From Pseudoalteromonas piscicida (lineage in GTDB: Bacteria; Pseudomonadota; Gammaproteobacteria; Enterobacterales; Alteromonadaceae): a stretch of DNA of 64,000 nucleotides. A program made the translations under genes and the position numbers. Location: assembly GCF_000238315.3 (NCBI RefSeq), contig NZ_CP011924.1:2086501-2150500 (forward strand). The letters are read 5' to 3'. Below are positions 18,641 through 27,189 of the stretch, piece after piece (positions within the stretch are counted from its first letter, which is position 1; each line of letters opens with the position of its first letter). The notes under the pieces were generated by a model. That model had not been told where the DNA came from. It ran no database searches and saw nothing but the letters and a program-made list of their open reading frames with translations.

Positions 18641-19801
18641 TTACGGTCTCGGGTATAATAAATACTTTTTTCGCTGCTTTAAAAAATCTTGTACATCCTG
18701 CTGCCACAGCTTTCTCAACTCTGATGCCGATTGGCCAGACTCAATGGCTTTGCGGATTTTGTCCGTACCTGCAAGCTTATCGAGAAAATCGGGGGACTGA
18801 AAAAACGCTTTATTCTCGTACTTGAACTGTGCGTATGCAGCGACAAACCAAGTTAGATCAAAACCTCGTACATTGCTGTTTCTTAAGTCCAAGCCAAACG
18901 CAGTCACACCATTTAATTTAGGATTGGAAGCCGCCCCCAACACAGGTCTAGGTGTGAACTGAAACTCACCCAATTTAGGAGCTGGGTAGCCAAAAACTTG
19001 AAATGGAAAATTCGTTCCACGACCTACAGAAATAGGTGTCGCTTCAAAAAAGCACAATGATGGATACAAATAGATTGCTTGCTGGTTTGGTAGGTTAGGA
19101 CTTGGCGGGATCGGCAATCTATATTCCGTGCTGCCACTATAGTTTCGCATTGGAAATACACGTAACTGTGGCGCTTTAAGCGAGGTTAACCACCCCTCTC
19201 CTTTAATCATAGTTGCCAGTTCGCCAACGGTCATGCCATGCAATACGGGAATGGGATGCATACCAACAAAAGATTGAAATGGTTTTTCTAATAATGGGCC
19301 ATCAACATATGCGATATTTGGATTTGGCCTATCAAAAACCCAAAATTCAATATTTGCATCGGCTGCGGCTTCCATCGCGAGGTGCATAGTGCTGATGTAT
19401 GTATAAAAACGCAACCCCACATCTTGAATATCAAAAATAAGCACATCGATATCTTTGAGCTGCTCAGGCCTTGGCTTTTTATTACTGCCATAAAGCGAAA
19501 TGATTGGTAGCCCAGTTTTCACATCTTTTGCATCAGCTACTTTAGCACCCGCATCATAATTACCACGAAACCCATGTTCCGGTGCAAAGACCTTTTTAAC
19601 ATCCACTTCTTTATTAAGTAAGTAATCAACTAGATGTTGGTCGTCAACGCGGGATGTTTGGTTTACGATTAATCCGACGCGCTTACCTTTTAACACAGGT
19701 AAATACTCATCTGCACGCTCAGCACCTAATATAAGCGCTTCAACGGTTAAAGGAACACAACAAAAAACAAGCAGTAAATAAACTCTGAGTGATTGAAACA
19801 T
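18641..19801 (-). CDS. namZ: NamZ-like exo-beta-N-acetylmuramidase (DUF1343)
   Basis: NamZ removes MurNAc from the non-reducing end of peptidoglycan fragments. The 386-residue protein begins with a signal peptide (about residues 1-22) and shows the family signatures GKRVGLIVNQTSRVDDQHLV, KVFAPEHGFRGNYDAGAKV, LIFDIQDVGLRFYTYISTM, FDRPNPN and SLCFFEATPISVGRGTNFPF. Length fits the family. It lies convergent to the MurR-like regulator. The product is expected to be periplasmic or exported. The DUF1343 assignment is secure; the exact substrate is by family. Confidence 0.88.
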   Translation of the reverse strand: MFQSLRVYLLLVFCCVPLTVEALILGAERADEYLPVLKGKRVGLIVNQTSRVDDQHLVDYLLNKEVDVKKVFAPEHGFRGNYDAGAKVADAKDVKTGLPIISLYGSNKKPRPEQLKDIDVLIFDIQDVGLRFYTYISTMHLAMEAAADANIEFWVFDRPNPNIAYVDGPLLEKPFQSFVGMHPIPVLHGMTVGELATMIKGEGWLTSLKAPQLRVFPMRNYSGSTEYRLPIPPSPNLPNQQAIYLYPSLCFFEATPISVGRGTNFPFQVFGYPAPKLGEFQFTPRPVLGAASNPKLNGVTAFGLDLRNSNVRGFDLTWFVAAYAQFKYENKAFFQSPDFLDKLAGTDKIRKAIESGQSASELRKLWQQDVQDFLKQRKKYLLYPRP

Positions 19802-19993
19802 ATAACGCTTTCTCTAAATAAATACGCGATTAGGGTATCAGTCAGAAAAAAAATGAAAAGTGTTTCGGGAGTTTTATCATACAGTGGCGGACGCAGGACG
19901 TGTGTTGTGGAGAGTGGACCTCCGAGCGCCTTCATATTCAACTTTCGTAACAGCTCGCAGGTAAACCAGCTCCTACACGAAATGTTTAGGTAC

Positions 19994-20016
19994 AAAAAAA
20001 CCGACTTCCGTCGGCT
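19994..20016 (-). terminator. Terminator in distal repeat unit
   Basis: On the minus strand CCGAC-GGAA-GTCGG is followed by seven T. It is the last of three tandem copies downstream of the tRNA array. Confidence 0.75.
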
Positions 20017-20160
20017 TGTTTATCTCTTTATTTTACCACTTGAGGAAAAGTAGCGGACGCAGGACGTGTGTTGTGGAGAGTGAACCTCCGATCGCCATCA
20101 TATTCAACTTTCGTAACTGATCGCAGGGTAAACCTGCTCCTACACGAAATGTTTAGGCAC

Positions 20161-20183
20161 AAAAAAACCGACTTCCGTTGGCT
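20161..20183 (-). terminator. Degenerate terminator in middle repeat unit
   Basis: The same hairpin as in the other two units but with one base change (CCAAC on the minus strand) that mispairs one position; the T run is kept. Confidence 0.55.
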
Positions 20184-20327
20184 TGTTTATCTCTTTATTT
20201 AACCTCTTAAGGAGAAGTGGCGGATGCAGGACGTGTGTTGTGAAGAGTGAATCTCCGAGCGCAGTCATATTCAACTTTTGTAAAAGATCGCAGGGTAAAC
20301 CTGCTCCTACACGAAATGTTTAGGCAC

Positions 20328-20350
20328 AAAAAAACCGACTTCCGTCGGCT
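20328..20350 (-). terminator. First terminator after the tRNA array
   Basis: CCGAC-GGAA-GTCGG plus seven T on the minus strand, 35 bases past the CCA end of the last tRNA-Arg. Confidence 0.8.
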
Positions 20351-20384
20351 TGTTTATCTCTTTATTTTACCACTTGAGGGAAAG

Positions 20385-20461
20385 TGGCGGACGCAGGAGG
20401 ATTCGAACCTCCGACCGCCTGGTTCGTAGCCAGGTACTCTATCCAGCTGAGCTATGCGTCC
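20385..20461 (-). tRNA. tRNA-Arg (anticodon ACG), copy 4
   Basis: A 77-nt tRNA with encoded CCA: acceptor GGACGCA/TGCGTCC, D-arm AGCTCAGCTGG, anticodon loop CTACGAA and T-arm GGTTCGAATCC. ACG is read as ICG and decodes CGU, CGC and CGA. Last true tRNA of the array in the direction of transcription. Confidence 0.97.
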
Positions 20462-20514
20462 GTTATGAATGTATAGTTTTCCAACTTATTTATTTTTAAC
20501 CACTTTAGGAAAAG

Positions 20515-20591
20515 TGGCGGACGCAGGAGGATTCGAACCTCCGACCGCCTGGTTCGTAGCCAGGTACTCTATCCAGCTGAGCTATGCGTCC
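20515..20591 (-). tRNA. tRNA-Arg (anticodon ACG), copy 3
   Basis: Identical in sequence to the copy at 20385-20461, including the encoded CCA end; 53 bases separate the two. Confidence 0.97.
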
Positions 20592-20642
20592 GTTATGAAT
20601 GTATAGTTTTCCAACTTCTTTTATATTTAACCACTAAAAGAA

Positions 20643-20712
20643 AAGTGGTGGGTGCAGGACGTATTTTGTGAAGGTGAACCTCCGACTTCCTGTTTCCTAC
20701 CTTTATTATTTA
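20643..20712 (-). repeat. Degenerate tRNA-Arg 3'-end remnant in spacer
   Basis: On the plus strand GTGGTGGGTGCAGGACG imitates the tRNA-Arg 3' end with two changes, then breaks off. A near-identical partner stands at 20855-20928 between the next pair of tRNAs. Both share a tail CTGTTTCCTACCTTTATTAT. Confidence 0.65.
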
Positions 20713-20728
20713 ACCACCTAAGGAGAAG

Positions 20729-20805
20729 TGGCGGACGCAGGAGGATTCGAACCTCCGACCGCCTGGTTCGTAGCCAGGTACTCTATCCAGCTGAGCTATG
20801 CGTCC
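20729..20805 (-). tRNA. tRNA-Arg (anticodon ACG), copy 2
   Basis: Identical to the other tRNA-Arg copies of this array, CCA encoded. Confidence 0.97.
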
Positions 20806-20854
20806 GTTATGAATGTATAGTTTTCCAACTTCTTTATATTTAACCACTAAAAGA

Positions 20855-20928
20855 AAAGTGCCGGACGCAGGACGTGTTTTTTGAAGGTGAACCTCCAACG
20901 CCTGTTTCCTACCTTTATTATTTAACCA
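20855..20928 (-). repeat. Second degenerate tRNA-Arg 3'-end remnant
   Basis: On the plus strand GTGCCGGACGCAGGACG imitates the tRNA 3' end, followed by the same tail as the remnant at 20643-20712. Such remnants in spacers suggest that the array grows and decays by recombination at the tRNA ends. Confidence 0.65.
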
Positions 20929-20940
20929 CTTAAGGAAAAG

Positions 20941-21017
20941 TGGCGGACGCAGGAGGATTCGAACCTCCGACCGCCTGGTTCGTAGCCAGGTACTCTATCC
21001 AGCTGAGCTATGCGTCC
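20941..21017 (-). tRNA. tRNA-Arg (anticodon ACG), copy 1
   Basis: Identical to the other copies; first tRNA-Arg after tRNA-Ser, 21 bases downstream of it in the transcript. Confidence 0.97.
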
Positions 21018-21036
21018 GTACAAGACAACCATTAAA

Positions 21037-21131
<95 letters not shown>

Positions 21132-21145
21132 GTCTTGTGGGGCGT

Positions 21146-21173
21146 ATAATATAGGTTAGAAAAAATATGTCAA
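21146..21173 (-). promoter_or_regulatory. Promoter of the tRNA array
   Basis: On the minus strand TTGACA (21173-21168) and TATTAT (21151-21146) with a 16-base spacer, followed by the GC-rich stretch ACGCCCC. A GC-rich discriminator is typical of stable-RNA promoters under stringent control. Confidence 0.8.
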
Positions 21174-21250
21174 ATACTTTTCTTGTAAAAAAGCACTGAA
21201 TGGTGATAGATTGTGCAGTCTGCTTAGTTACTCGGCACTACCGCCAATTT

Positions 21251-21433
21251 TTACTCATTTTGTAGGGGGTTAGGATCGCTGTAGGTATTTCTTAATGCAC
21301 GTTGTTGACGCAAAACTTCGTCCAAAAATGCTTCTTGATAACCAAGCTGCTGAAACTCAGCGATACAAGCCCGATAATATAAAATTCTCGCTTGCTCGTG
21401 CTCATCAACATTTTCAAACTCATTATTGCTCAT
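21251..21433 (-). CDS. Small hypothetical protein
   Basis: A 60-residue acidic, helix-prone protein (MSNNEFENVDEHEQARILYY...) with no recognised domain. It is the only substantial frame between the tRNA array and lysS, has a modest ribosome-binding site (GGGAATCC) and normal amino-acid composition, so it may be real. Function unknown. Confidence 0.45.
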   Translation of the reverse strand: MSNNEFENVDEHEQARILYYRACIAEFQQLGYQEAFLDEVLRQQRALRNTYSDPNPLQNE

Positions 21434-21615
21434 CTTATTGGATTCCCTATTTGTTATTTTTAACGCAACATTAGAACTTGAAAAAGACTAGTTAGGAAAT
21501 TGGGATAATCTAGTTTCAAATGAGAAACAACTTTTATTATGAATAGGAGTTGGCAATAACTACATAATAAAACTAAGTATTTAAAAATACTGTGAGATTT
21601 ATCTTACGCAAATAA

Positions 21616-21643
21616 CAGAAAAGCGCCATTAGGCGCTTTTCTA
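21616..21643 (-). terminator. Terminator after lysS
   Basis: AGAAAAGCGCC-ATTA-GGCGCTTTTCT, a strong symmetric stem 29 bases beyond the lysS stop, with T-rich flanks on both strands. Confidence 0.85.
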
Positions 21644-21671
21644 GATGTACTTTCAGATTACGTGAAAATAC

Positions 21672-23222
21672 TTACTGTTCAGCTTGTACTTCAGGACGCA
21701 TATGCGGGAACAAGATAACGTCTTTAATAGTCGGTGAGTCTGTGAATAACATCACAAGGCGATCGATACCAATCCCCTCACCTGCTGTTGGTGGTAAACC
21801 ATGCTCTAGCGCACGAATATAATCCGCATCGTAGTGCATTGCTTCATCATCACCCGCATCTTTTTCTTCCACTTGGCGAGCAAAGCGCGCAGCTTGGTCT
21901 TCAGCGTCATTAAGCTCAGAGAAACCATTTGCAAGCTCACGGCCACCCACGAAGAACTCAAAGCGGTCAGTGATAAATGGATTTTCATCGTTACGACGCG
22001 CAAGCGGAGACACTTCCCAAGGATATTCAGTGATGAATGTCGGTTGGATAAGTCTGTGCTCAGCAACTTCTTCGAAGATTTCACATAGGAACTTACCTGG
22101 GCCCCATACACAGTTTTCAGGGATCTTAACGTGAACTTTCTTAGCGTATGCTTTTAGTGCTTCAAAGTGGTTTTCTGGATCTTTGAAGATTTCAGCTTGT
22201 GCTTCAGCATCTGGGCCATATTGTAAAATAGCATCAGCCATAGACAAACGCTGGAACGCACTACCAAAGTCATACTCAATCGTCTCTGTCACTTCGCCTT
22301 CAGCATTCTTCACAGTATTAACAACCGTAGTAGTGCCTAACACGTCTTGTGCCACGGTGCGTAACATGTCTTCAGTCAAGTTCATCAAATCATTGTAATC
22401 CGCGTATGCTTGATAGAACTCAATCATAGTGAACTCTGGATTATGACGCGTAGATAAACCTTCGTTACGGAAGTTACGGTTGATTTCGAACACACGATCA
22501 AAACCACCAACCACTAGACGCTTAAGGTATAACTCAGGCGCGATACGTAGATACATATCGATATCTAGTGCATTGTGATGCGTTACAAATGGGCGTGCAG
22601 AGGCACCGCCCGGAATAACCTGTAGCATCGGCGTTTCCACTTCCATAAAGTCACGCTCGGCTAAGAAACGGCGAATACCTTCAATCACTTTTGAACGAAT
22701 ACGGAATGTTTCGCGCGTGTCCATGTTAGTGATCAAATCAACATAACGCTGACGGTACTTTGCTTCTTGGTCAGTCAGGCCGTGGAACTTTTCAGGTAGT
22801 GGACGTAGCGACTTAGTCAGTAGTTCATACTCAACCATGTCGACGTATAAATCGCCTTTACCTGATTTATGAAGCGGACCTTTAACACCAACGATATCGC
22901 CGATATCTAATTGACCATACTTCTCTTTTAGGTCTTTTTGTACGTCTTTTGAAGCATAAGCCTGAATACGACCTTTCATGTCTTGCAACACTAAGAAAGG
23001 ACCACGTTTCGCAAGCAGACGACCCGCAACAGAAACATGATGATCAAGTTCTACTAGCTCTTCCTTCGATTTATCACCAAACTTAGCTTGTAGATCTTGT
23101 GTGTAGTCTTCGCGGCGGAATGAGTTCGGGTGGCCATTCGCAGGGCAATTTTCCCGGATCGCATCTAGCTTGCCACGACGCTCAGCAATAAGTTTATTTT
23201 CGTCTTGATTGTGATCTGTCAT
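21672..23222 (-). CDS. lysS: Lysyl-tRNA synthetase, class II
   Basis: LysS charges tRNA-Lys. The 516-residue protein has an N-terminal OB-fold anticodon-binding domain (about residues 60-150, [20 protein letters not shown]) and a class II catalytic core with motif 1 around [16 protein letters not shown], motif 2 [15 protein letters not shown] and motif 3 [12 protein letters not shown]. The length fits. It follows prfB by 27 bases, as in Escherichia coli. Confidence 0.98.
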   Translation of the reverse strand: MTDHNQDENKLIAERRGKLDAIRENCPANGHPNSFRREDYTQDLQAKFGDKSKEELVELDHHVSVAGRLLAKRGPFLVLQDMKGRIQAYASKDVQKDLKEKYGQLDIGDIVGVKGPLHKSGKGDLYVDMVEYELLTKSLRPLPEKFHGLTDQEAKYRQRYVDLITNMDTRETFRIRSKVIEGIRRFLAERDFMEVETPMLQVIPGGASARPFVTHHNALDIDMYLRIAPELYLKRLVVGGFDRVFEINRNFRNEGLSTRHNPEFTMIEFYQAYADYNDLMNLTEDMLRTVAQDVLGTTTVVNTVKNAEGEVTETIEYDFGSAFQRLSMADAILQYGPDAEAQAEIFKDPENHFEALKAYAKKVHVKIPENCVWGPGKFLCEIFEEVAEHRLIQPTFITEYPWEVSPLARRNDENPFITDRFEFFVGGRELANGFSELNDAEDQAARFARQVEEKDAGDDEAMHYDADYIRALEHGLPPTAGEGIGIDRLVMLFTDSPTIKDVILFPHMRPEVQAEQ

Positions 23223-23249
23223 TGTTTAGCTCTTAGTTTAGCTTGTGGA

Positions 23250-24348
23250 TTAAAGGCCTGATTTCAGGCTTGCTTCGATAAATTTGTCTAAATCGCCGTC
23301 TAGTACGGCTTGGGTATTGCGATTTTCAATACCTGTACGCAAATCTTTAATACGTGAATCATCTAGCACGTATGAACGGATTTGGCTGCCCCAGCCGATG
23401 TCAGATTTTGCATCTTCTTGAGCTTGCTTTTCAGCGTTTTGCTTTTGCAGTTCAAGTTCAAACAATTTCGCCTTTAACTGCTTCATCGCTTGATCTTTGT
23501 TCTTGTGCTGCGAACGATCATTCTGACACTGCACTACGGTATTGGTTGGTAAGTGCGTAATACGTACCGCTGACTCTGTACGGTTAACGTGCTGACCACC
23601 CGCGCCCGATGCACGATATACATCGATACGAAGATCTGCAGGATTAATATCGATTTCGATATTGTCGTCAATTTCTGGGTAAACGAATACAGAAGCAAAC
23701 GAAGTATGACGACGGCCGCCTGAATCAAAAGGACTCTTACGTACTAAGCGGTGTACGCCCGTTTCTGTACGAAGCCAACCGTAAGCATATTCGCCCGTGA
23801 CTTTAACTGTCGCGCCCTTAATACCAGCAACGTCGCCATCGGTCGCTTCAACGATTTCGGCTTTAAAACCTTTCGCCTCAGCCCAGCGCAAGTACATACG
23901 CAGCAACATGTTACACCAGTCTTGAGCTTCAGTACCGCCAGAGCCTGACTGTAAGTCGATGTACGCATCGTTGGCATCTTGCTCGCCCGAGAACATACGA
24001 CGAAACTCTAGTTTTTCCAGCTGCTCAACAAGGCCGTTGACCTCTTGCTCTGCTTCATTGAAAGTTTCTTCATCTTCGGCTTCTACGGCAAGCTCAACCA
24101 AACCTTCTACATCATCGGTACCAGACACGAGATTATCGATGGTTTCAACAATCACTTCTAAATTCGATTTTTCTTTGCCCAGTGCTTGGGCTCTTTCCGG
24201 CTCGTTCCATACAGCAGGATCTTCTAATTCGGCATTAACTTCTTCTAAACGCTCTTGCTTTAGAGCGTAGTCAAAGATACCCCCTAAGAAGCTCTGTACG
24301 TTCGCGAATTTCCTTGATTTGGTTAATCACAGGATTCACTTCAAACAT
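23250..24348 (-). CDS. prfB: Peptide chain release factor 2, with programmed +1 frameshift
   Basis: RF2 terminates translation at UGA and UAA. The gene starts at ATG 24348 and reaches an in-frame TGA at 24273-24271 as codon 26. The context on the minus strand, AGGGGGTATCTTTGACTACG, is the classical autoregulatory site: an internal Shine-Dalgarno, CTT slipping to TTT, and UGA followed by C. After the +1 shift the frame runs to 23250. The main part contains the SPF anticodon-like motif ([15 protein letters not shown]) and the peptidyl-hydrolysis motif GGQ ([18 protein letters not shown]). Low RF2 favours the shift and so raises RF2. Confidence 0.97.
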
Positions 24349-24521
24349 TTACCATTACTCCAGAACTAAATTTGTCGGTTTGTGAATTCACACAAACAGG
24401 TCTGACAACGGGTCAGACCATAGATTTAAGCGACCAATAGTATCAAATAATAACCGCGCTTAGCATCCCTTAAAGTGAGAATTTTGGGAGTTTTTTAACA
24501 AACTCGGTACGCACATCTCTA

Positions 24522-26252
24522 TTAATTCGATTGCGCCTGAAGTTCACGCACAATAAGCTGCAAATTATATTTACCACGAAACTCATTAATATCTAATTGA
24601 TAGGCAAACAAAGCATGAGTTGCCTGGAGATTTGGCCAAGCCCGAACGTCAACGTTAAATGCTATCGCATCAACCAATCGGCCTGAACGATGCTTAAGCA
24701 CAAGTTTTAGATGTTTGTCGCCAACAATACGTTGCTGCACCAACTCAAATACATCCTGAAATACCGGCTCACTAAATTGCTGCCCCCACGGACCTGCCTG
24801 CTGTAGTTCAAAAGCAAAATCCATGGTAAAGCAATCGCCCGGCAGCTCACCGTCCGTCAACAGAATGCTTTGCTTTGCTTCTTCGCTCAGCGTCGCACTG
24901 ACGTTTTGTTCAAATACCTGTTTAAACCGCGCAAATTCAGACTCTAAAATGGTCAATCCTGCTGCCATCGCATGACCACCAAACTTTACAATTAATTCTG
25001 GGTGCTGGGTATTGATTGACTCCAGCAGGTCACGCATGTGTAGACCTTCAATAGAACGACATGAGCCCTTGATCTCGCCGTTGTCGCCTTGTGCAAAAAT
25101 AATACACGGGCGGTGATATTTTTCTTTTAAGCGTCCCGCTAGAATACCTATCACACCTTGATGCCAATCATCTTGATACAAACACAAGGCATCTGGTACT
25201 TCTTGGCTTTTAAGTACCAAACGCTCTAATACCGCTTGCGCCTCTTGCTGCATACTTTGCTCAATCTCGCGTCGTTCTATATTGAGACTATCGAGCTCGG
25301 ACGCAATACGGCGGGCTTGATTAATGTCTTTCGATAACAAGCAAGCAATACCTAAACTCATATCGTCAAGACGCCCCGCGGCATTGAGTCTTGGTGCTAA
25401 CGCAAAGCCAAAATCACTGGCACTTAATCTAGCATTATTACGGTTAGAAACCTCGATAAGCGCTTGGATCCCCGGTCGCGTTTGACCACTGCGGATCCGG
25501 GCGAGCCCTTGATATACCAAAGTGCGGTTATTCGCATCCAAAGCCACAACGTCAGCCACGGTGCCTAGGGCGACAATATCTAATAATGCCGCCAAATTTG
25601 GCATCGCGATATTTCGCTCCACAAAATAGTTTTGCGCTCTTAAGTAATGCCTTAGTGCTATCAGCAGATAAAAGGCAACCCCAACGCCCGCGATAGACTT
25701 AGACGGGAAATCGCAGTCAACACGATTTGGATTAACAATCGCATCGGCAACCGGCAACTCATCACCTTGTAAATGGTGATCGGTAACAATCACTTTAATA
25801 CCCGCCTGCTTCACGATTTCGACACCGCGAATACAGGAAATACCGTTATCTACGGTGATCACCAAATCAGGTTTTATGGCAACGATTTGCTCGGCCAATG
25901 CTGGACTTAGGCCGTACCCCAAGCTAAATCTATCTGGCACGAGGTAATCCACCCGCTGAAAACCAAACTGAGGCAACCCCTCCATTAACACGGCGGTGCT
26001 CGTTGCGCCATCGGCGTCAAAGTCACCAACAATCAACACTTGTTGTTGCAAAGAAAGTGCTTCAGCCAGAATTTGGCTTGCAAGCTCGATGTCTTTAAAT
26101 AATTTAAAATCGTGTAAGGTTGCGGCGCTATTATCGAGTTCAACGACCGATTTAACCCCTCTGGCAGCATAAAGCTGTTTGATCACGGGATGTAGTGAAG
26201 CCGGTAAATGGCTGTCATCAACCCGCTCTCTTGGTTTAATTTCTGTATGCAT
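24522..26252 (-). CDS. recJ: Single-stranded-DNA-specific exonuclease RecJ
   Basis: RecJ degrades single-stranded DNA 5' to 3' in recombination and mismatch repair. The 576-residue protein carries the DHH phosphoesterase motifs VGDFDADGATSTAVL, DLVITVDNG and VIVTDHH, the DHHA1 part with FGGHAMAAG, and a C-terminal OB-like domain. The catalytic Asp/His residues are present. It stands between dsbC and prfB, the conserved gammaproteobacterial order. Confidence 0.97.
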   Translation of the reverse strand: MHTEIKPRERVDDSHLPASLHPVIKQLYAARGVKSVVELDNSAATLHDFKLFKDIELASQILAEALSLQQQVLIVGDFDADGATSTAVLMEGLPQFGFQRVDYLVPDRFSLGYGLSPALAEQIVAIKPDLVITVDNGISCIRGVEIVKQAGIKVIVTDHHLQGDELPVADAIVNPNRVDCDFPSKSIAGVGVAFYLLIALRHYLRAQNYFVERNIAMPNLAALLDIVALGTVADVVALDANNRTLVYQGLARIRSGQTRPGIQALIEVSNRNNARLSASDFGFALAPRLNAAGRLDDMSLGIACLLSKDINQARRIASELDSLNIERREIEQSMQQEAQAVLERLVLKSQEVPDALCLYQDDWHQGVIGILAGRLKEKYHRPCIIFAQGDNGEIKGSCRSIEGLHMRDLLESINTQHPELIVKFGGHAMAAGLTILESEFARFKQVFEQNVSATLSEEAKQSILLTDGELPGDCFTMDFAFELQQAGPWGQQFSEPVFQDVFELVQQRIVGDKHLKLVLKHRSGRLVDAIAFNVDVRAWPNLQATHALFAYQLDINEFRGKYNLQLIVRELQAQSN

Positions 26253-26267
26253 ACTTTTTCACAAAAC

Positions 26268-26291
26268 AAAAAAGGCCAAAATGGCCTTTTA
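26268..26291 (-). terminator. Hairpin between dsbC and recJ
   Basis: AAAAGGCC-ATTT-TGGCCTTTTTTG on the minus strand, upstream of recJ and 60 bases after dsbC; likely a partial terminator inside the gene row. Confidence 0.75.
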
Positions 26292-26353
26292 TATTCTTTA
26301 TCTTGCTATCTTATCGAGTTCTCAACGCGAACTCCATCGCTAAGCGTGAGTCA

Positions 26354-27091
26354 TTATGACTTAGGGCTATTTGCATCTAGCATTTGTGCGATAGCTGCTG
26401 CAGGTTGATAACCTGGGATCATTGAACCATCTTCAAGTATGATCGCTGGTGTTCCTGAAATGCCAAAGCTTTGCCCTAGTTGATAGTGCTCGGCTACTGG
26501 CGCTTGGCAGTTTTCAACTGGTTTCACTTCACCACCAGCTTTCGCCTCAGTAAGTGCAGCAGCGGCATCTTTTGCACACCATACATTTTTCAAATCTTCA
26601 TAGCCTGAACCACGCAAACCACCACGTGGGAAAGCTAGGTATTTCACGGTAATACCAGCTGCCAAGTAATCTTCTAGTTCACGGTGAAGTTTGCGGCAGT
26701 AGCCACAAGTAATGTCTGTGAATACCGTGATTTGATGCTTTTCATTTTCCGCTTTGTAGACGATCATTGAATCTTCGTATTCAGCAATACCTTTTTGGCG
26801 CACATCACTCAACGCGTCTTCGGTGATATTACGGCGGTTATCAAGATCAATCATAGTGCCCTGAATTAGGTATTTACCATCGGCACTTGAATACAGTACC
26901 CCTTTATCTGTGATCACTGTTTTTAAGCCCGCAAGCGGACTATCTTTGATTTGCTTAACCGTTATACCTAATCCGCTAAATTGCGTTGTAATTGGGTCTA
27001 CTTGTGCTGTTGGTGCGACAGGACCCTCAACTTGCTCAGCGAAAGCGCCAAAGCTCAATGCCAGTGAAGCGGCAACTATTAGTTTTTTCAT
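26354..27091 (-). CDS. dsbC: Thiol:disulfide interchange protein DsbC
   Basis: DsbC is a dimeric periplasmic disulfide isomerase kept reduced by DsbD. The start is set at ATG 27091 because MKKLIVAASLALSFGAFA is a signal peptide and GAGAGAAC precedes it; a longer frame lacks these. The mature protein has the N-terminal dimerisation domain and a thioredoxin-fold domain with the CGYC active site (DITCGYCRKLHREL) and the cis-Pro loop SGTPAIIL. 245 residues, normal length. Confidence 0.95.
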   Translation of the reverse strand: MKKLIVAASLALSFGAFAEQVEGPVAPTAQVDPITTQFSGLGITVKQIKDSPLAGLKTVITDKGVLYSSADGKYLIQGTMIDLDNRRNITEDALSDVRQKGIAEYEDSMIVYKAENEKHQITVFTDITCGYCRKLHRELEDYLAAGITVKYLAFPRGGLRGSGYEDLKNVWCAKDAAAALTEAKAGGEVKPVENCQAPVAEHYQLGQSFGISGTPAIILEDGSMIPGYQPAAAIAQMLDANSPKS

Positions 27092-27189
27092 TATGTTCTC
27101 TCTAAACCTGTTATTTGAGGGGTTCACGCGCCCCTTTGTGCTACTCACTAAGACCGGAGTAACCATAAATAATTCCCAAGCAACAAAAA

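Larger units (their letters stand above)
19884..20383 (-). repeat. Three tandem 167-bp units, each carrying a tRNA-Arg 3' end (rtT-like)
   Basis: Units start at 19884, 20050 and 20217 (spacing 166 and 167) and run into the last true tRNA-Arg at 20385. On the plus strand each begins with GTGGCGGACGCAGGA or a one- or two-base variant, the reverse complement of the tRNA-Arg 3' end including CCA, then diverges, then shares a unit-specific body ending in a hairpin with a T run on the minus strand. The units are about 90 percent alike by eye. The layout mirrors the rtT repeats of the Escherichia coli tyrT operon, where 178-bp repeats each carry the tRNA-Tyr 3' end. Confidence 0.85.

Noticed and set aside
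19884..20383. CRISPR array
   Set aside because: The unit is 167 bp with nearly identical full-length copies, not short repeats with unique spacers; no cas gene is present.
20247..20898. Open frames over the tRNA array (20247-20429, 20652-20843, 20710-20898)
   Set aside because: They read through tRNA-Arg genes and their remnants; peptides like EDSNLRPPGS and AQLDRVPGYEPGG are known translation artefacts of tRNA genes.
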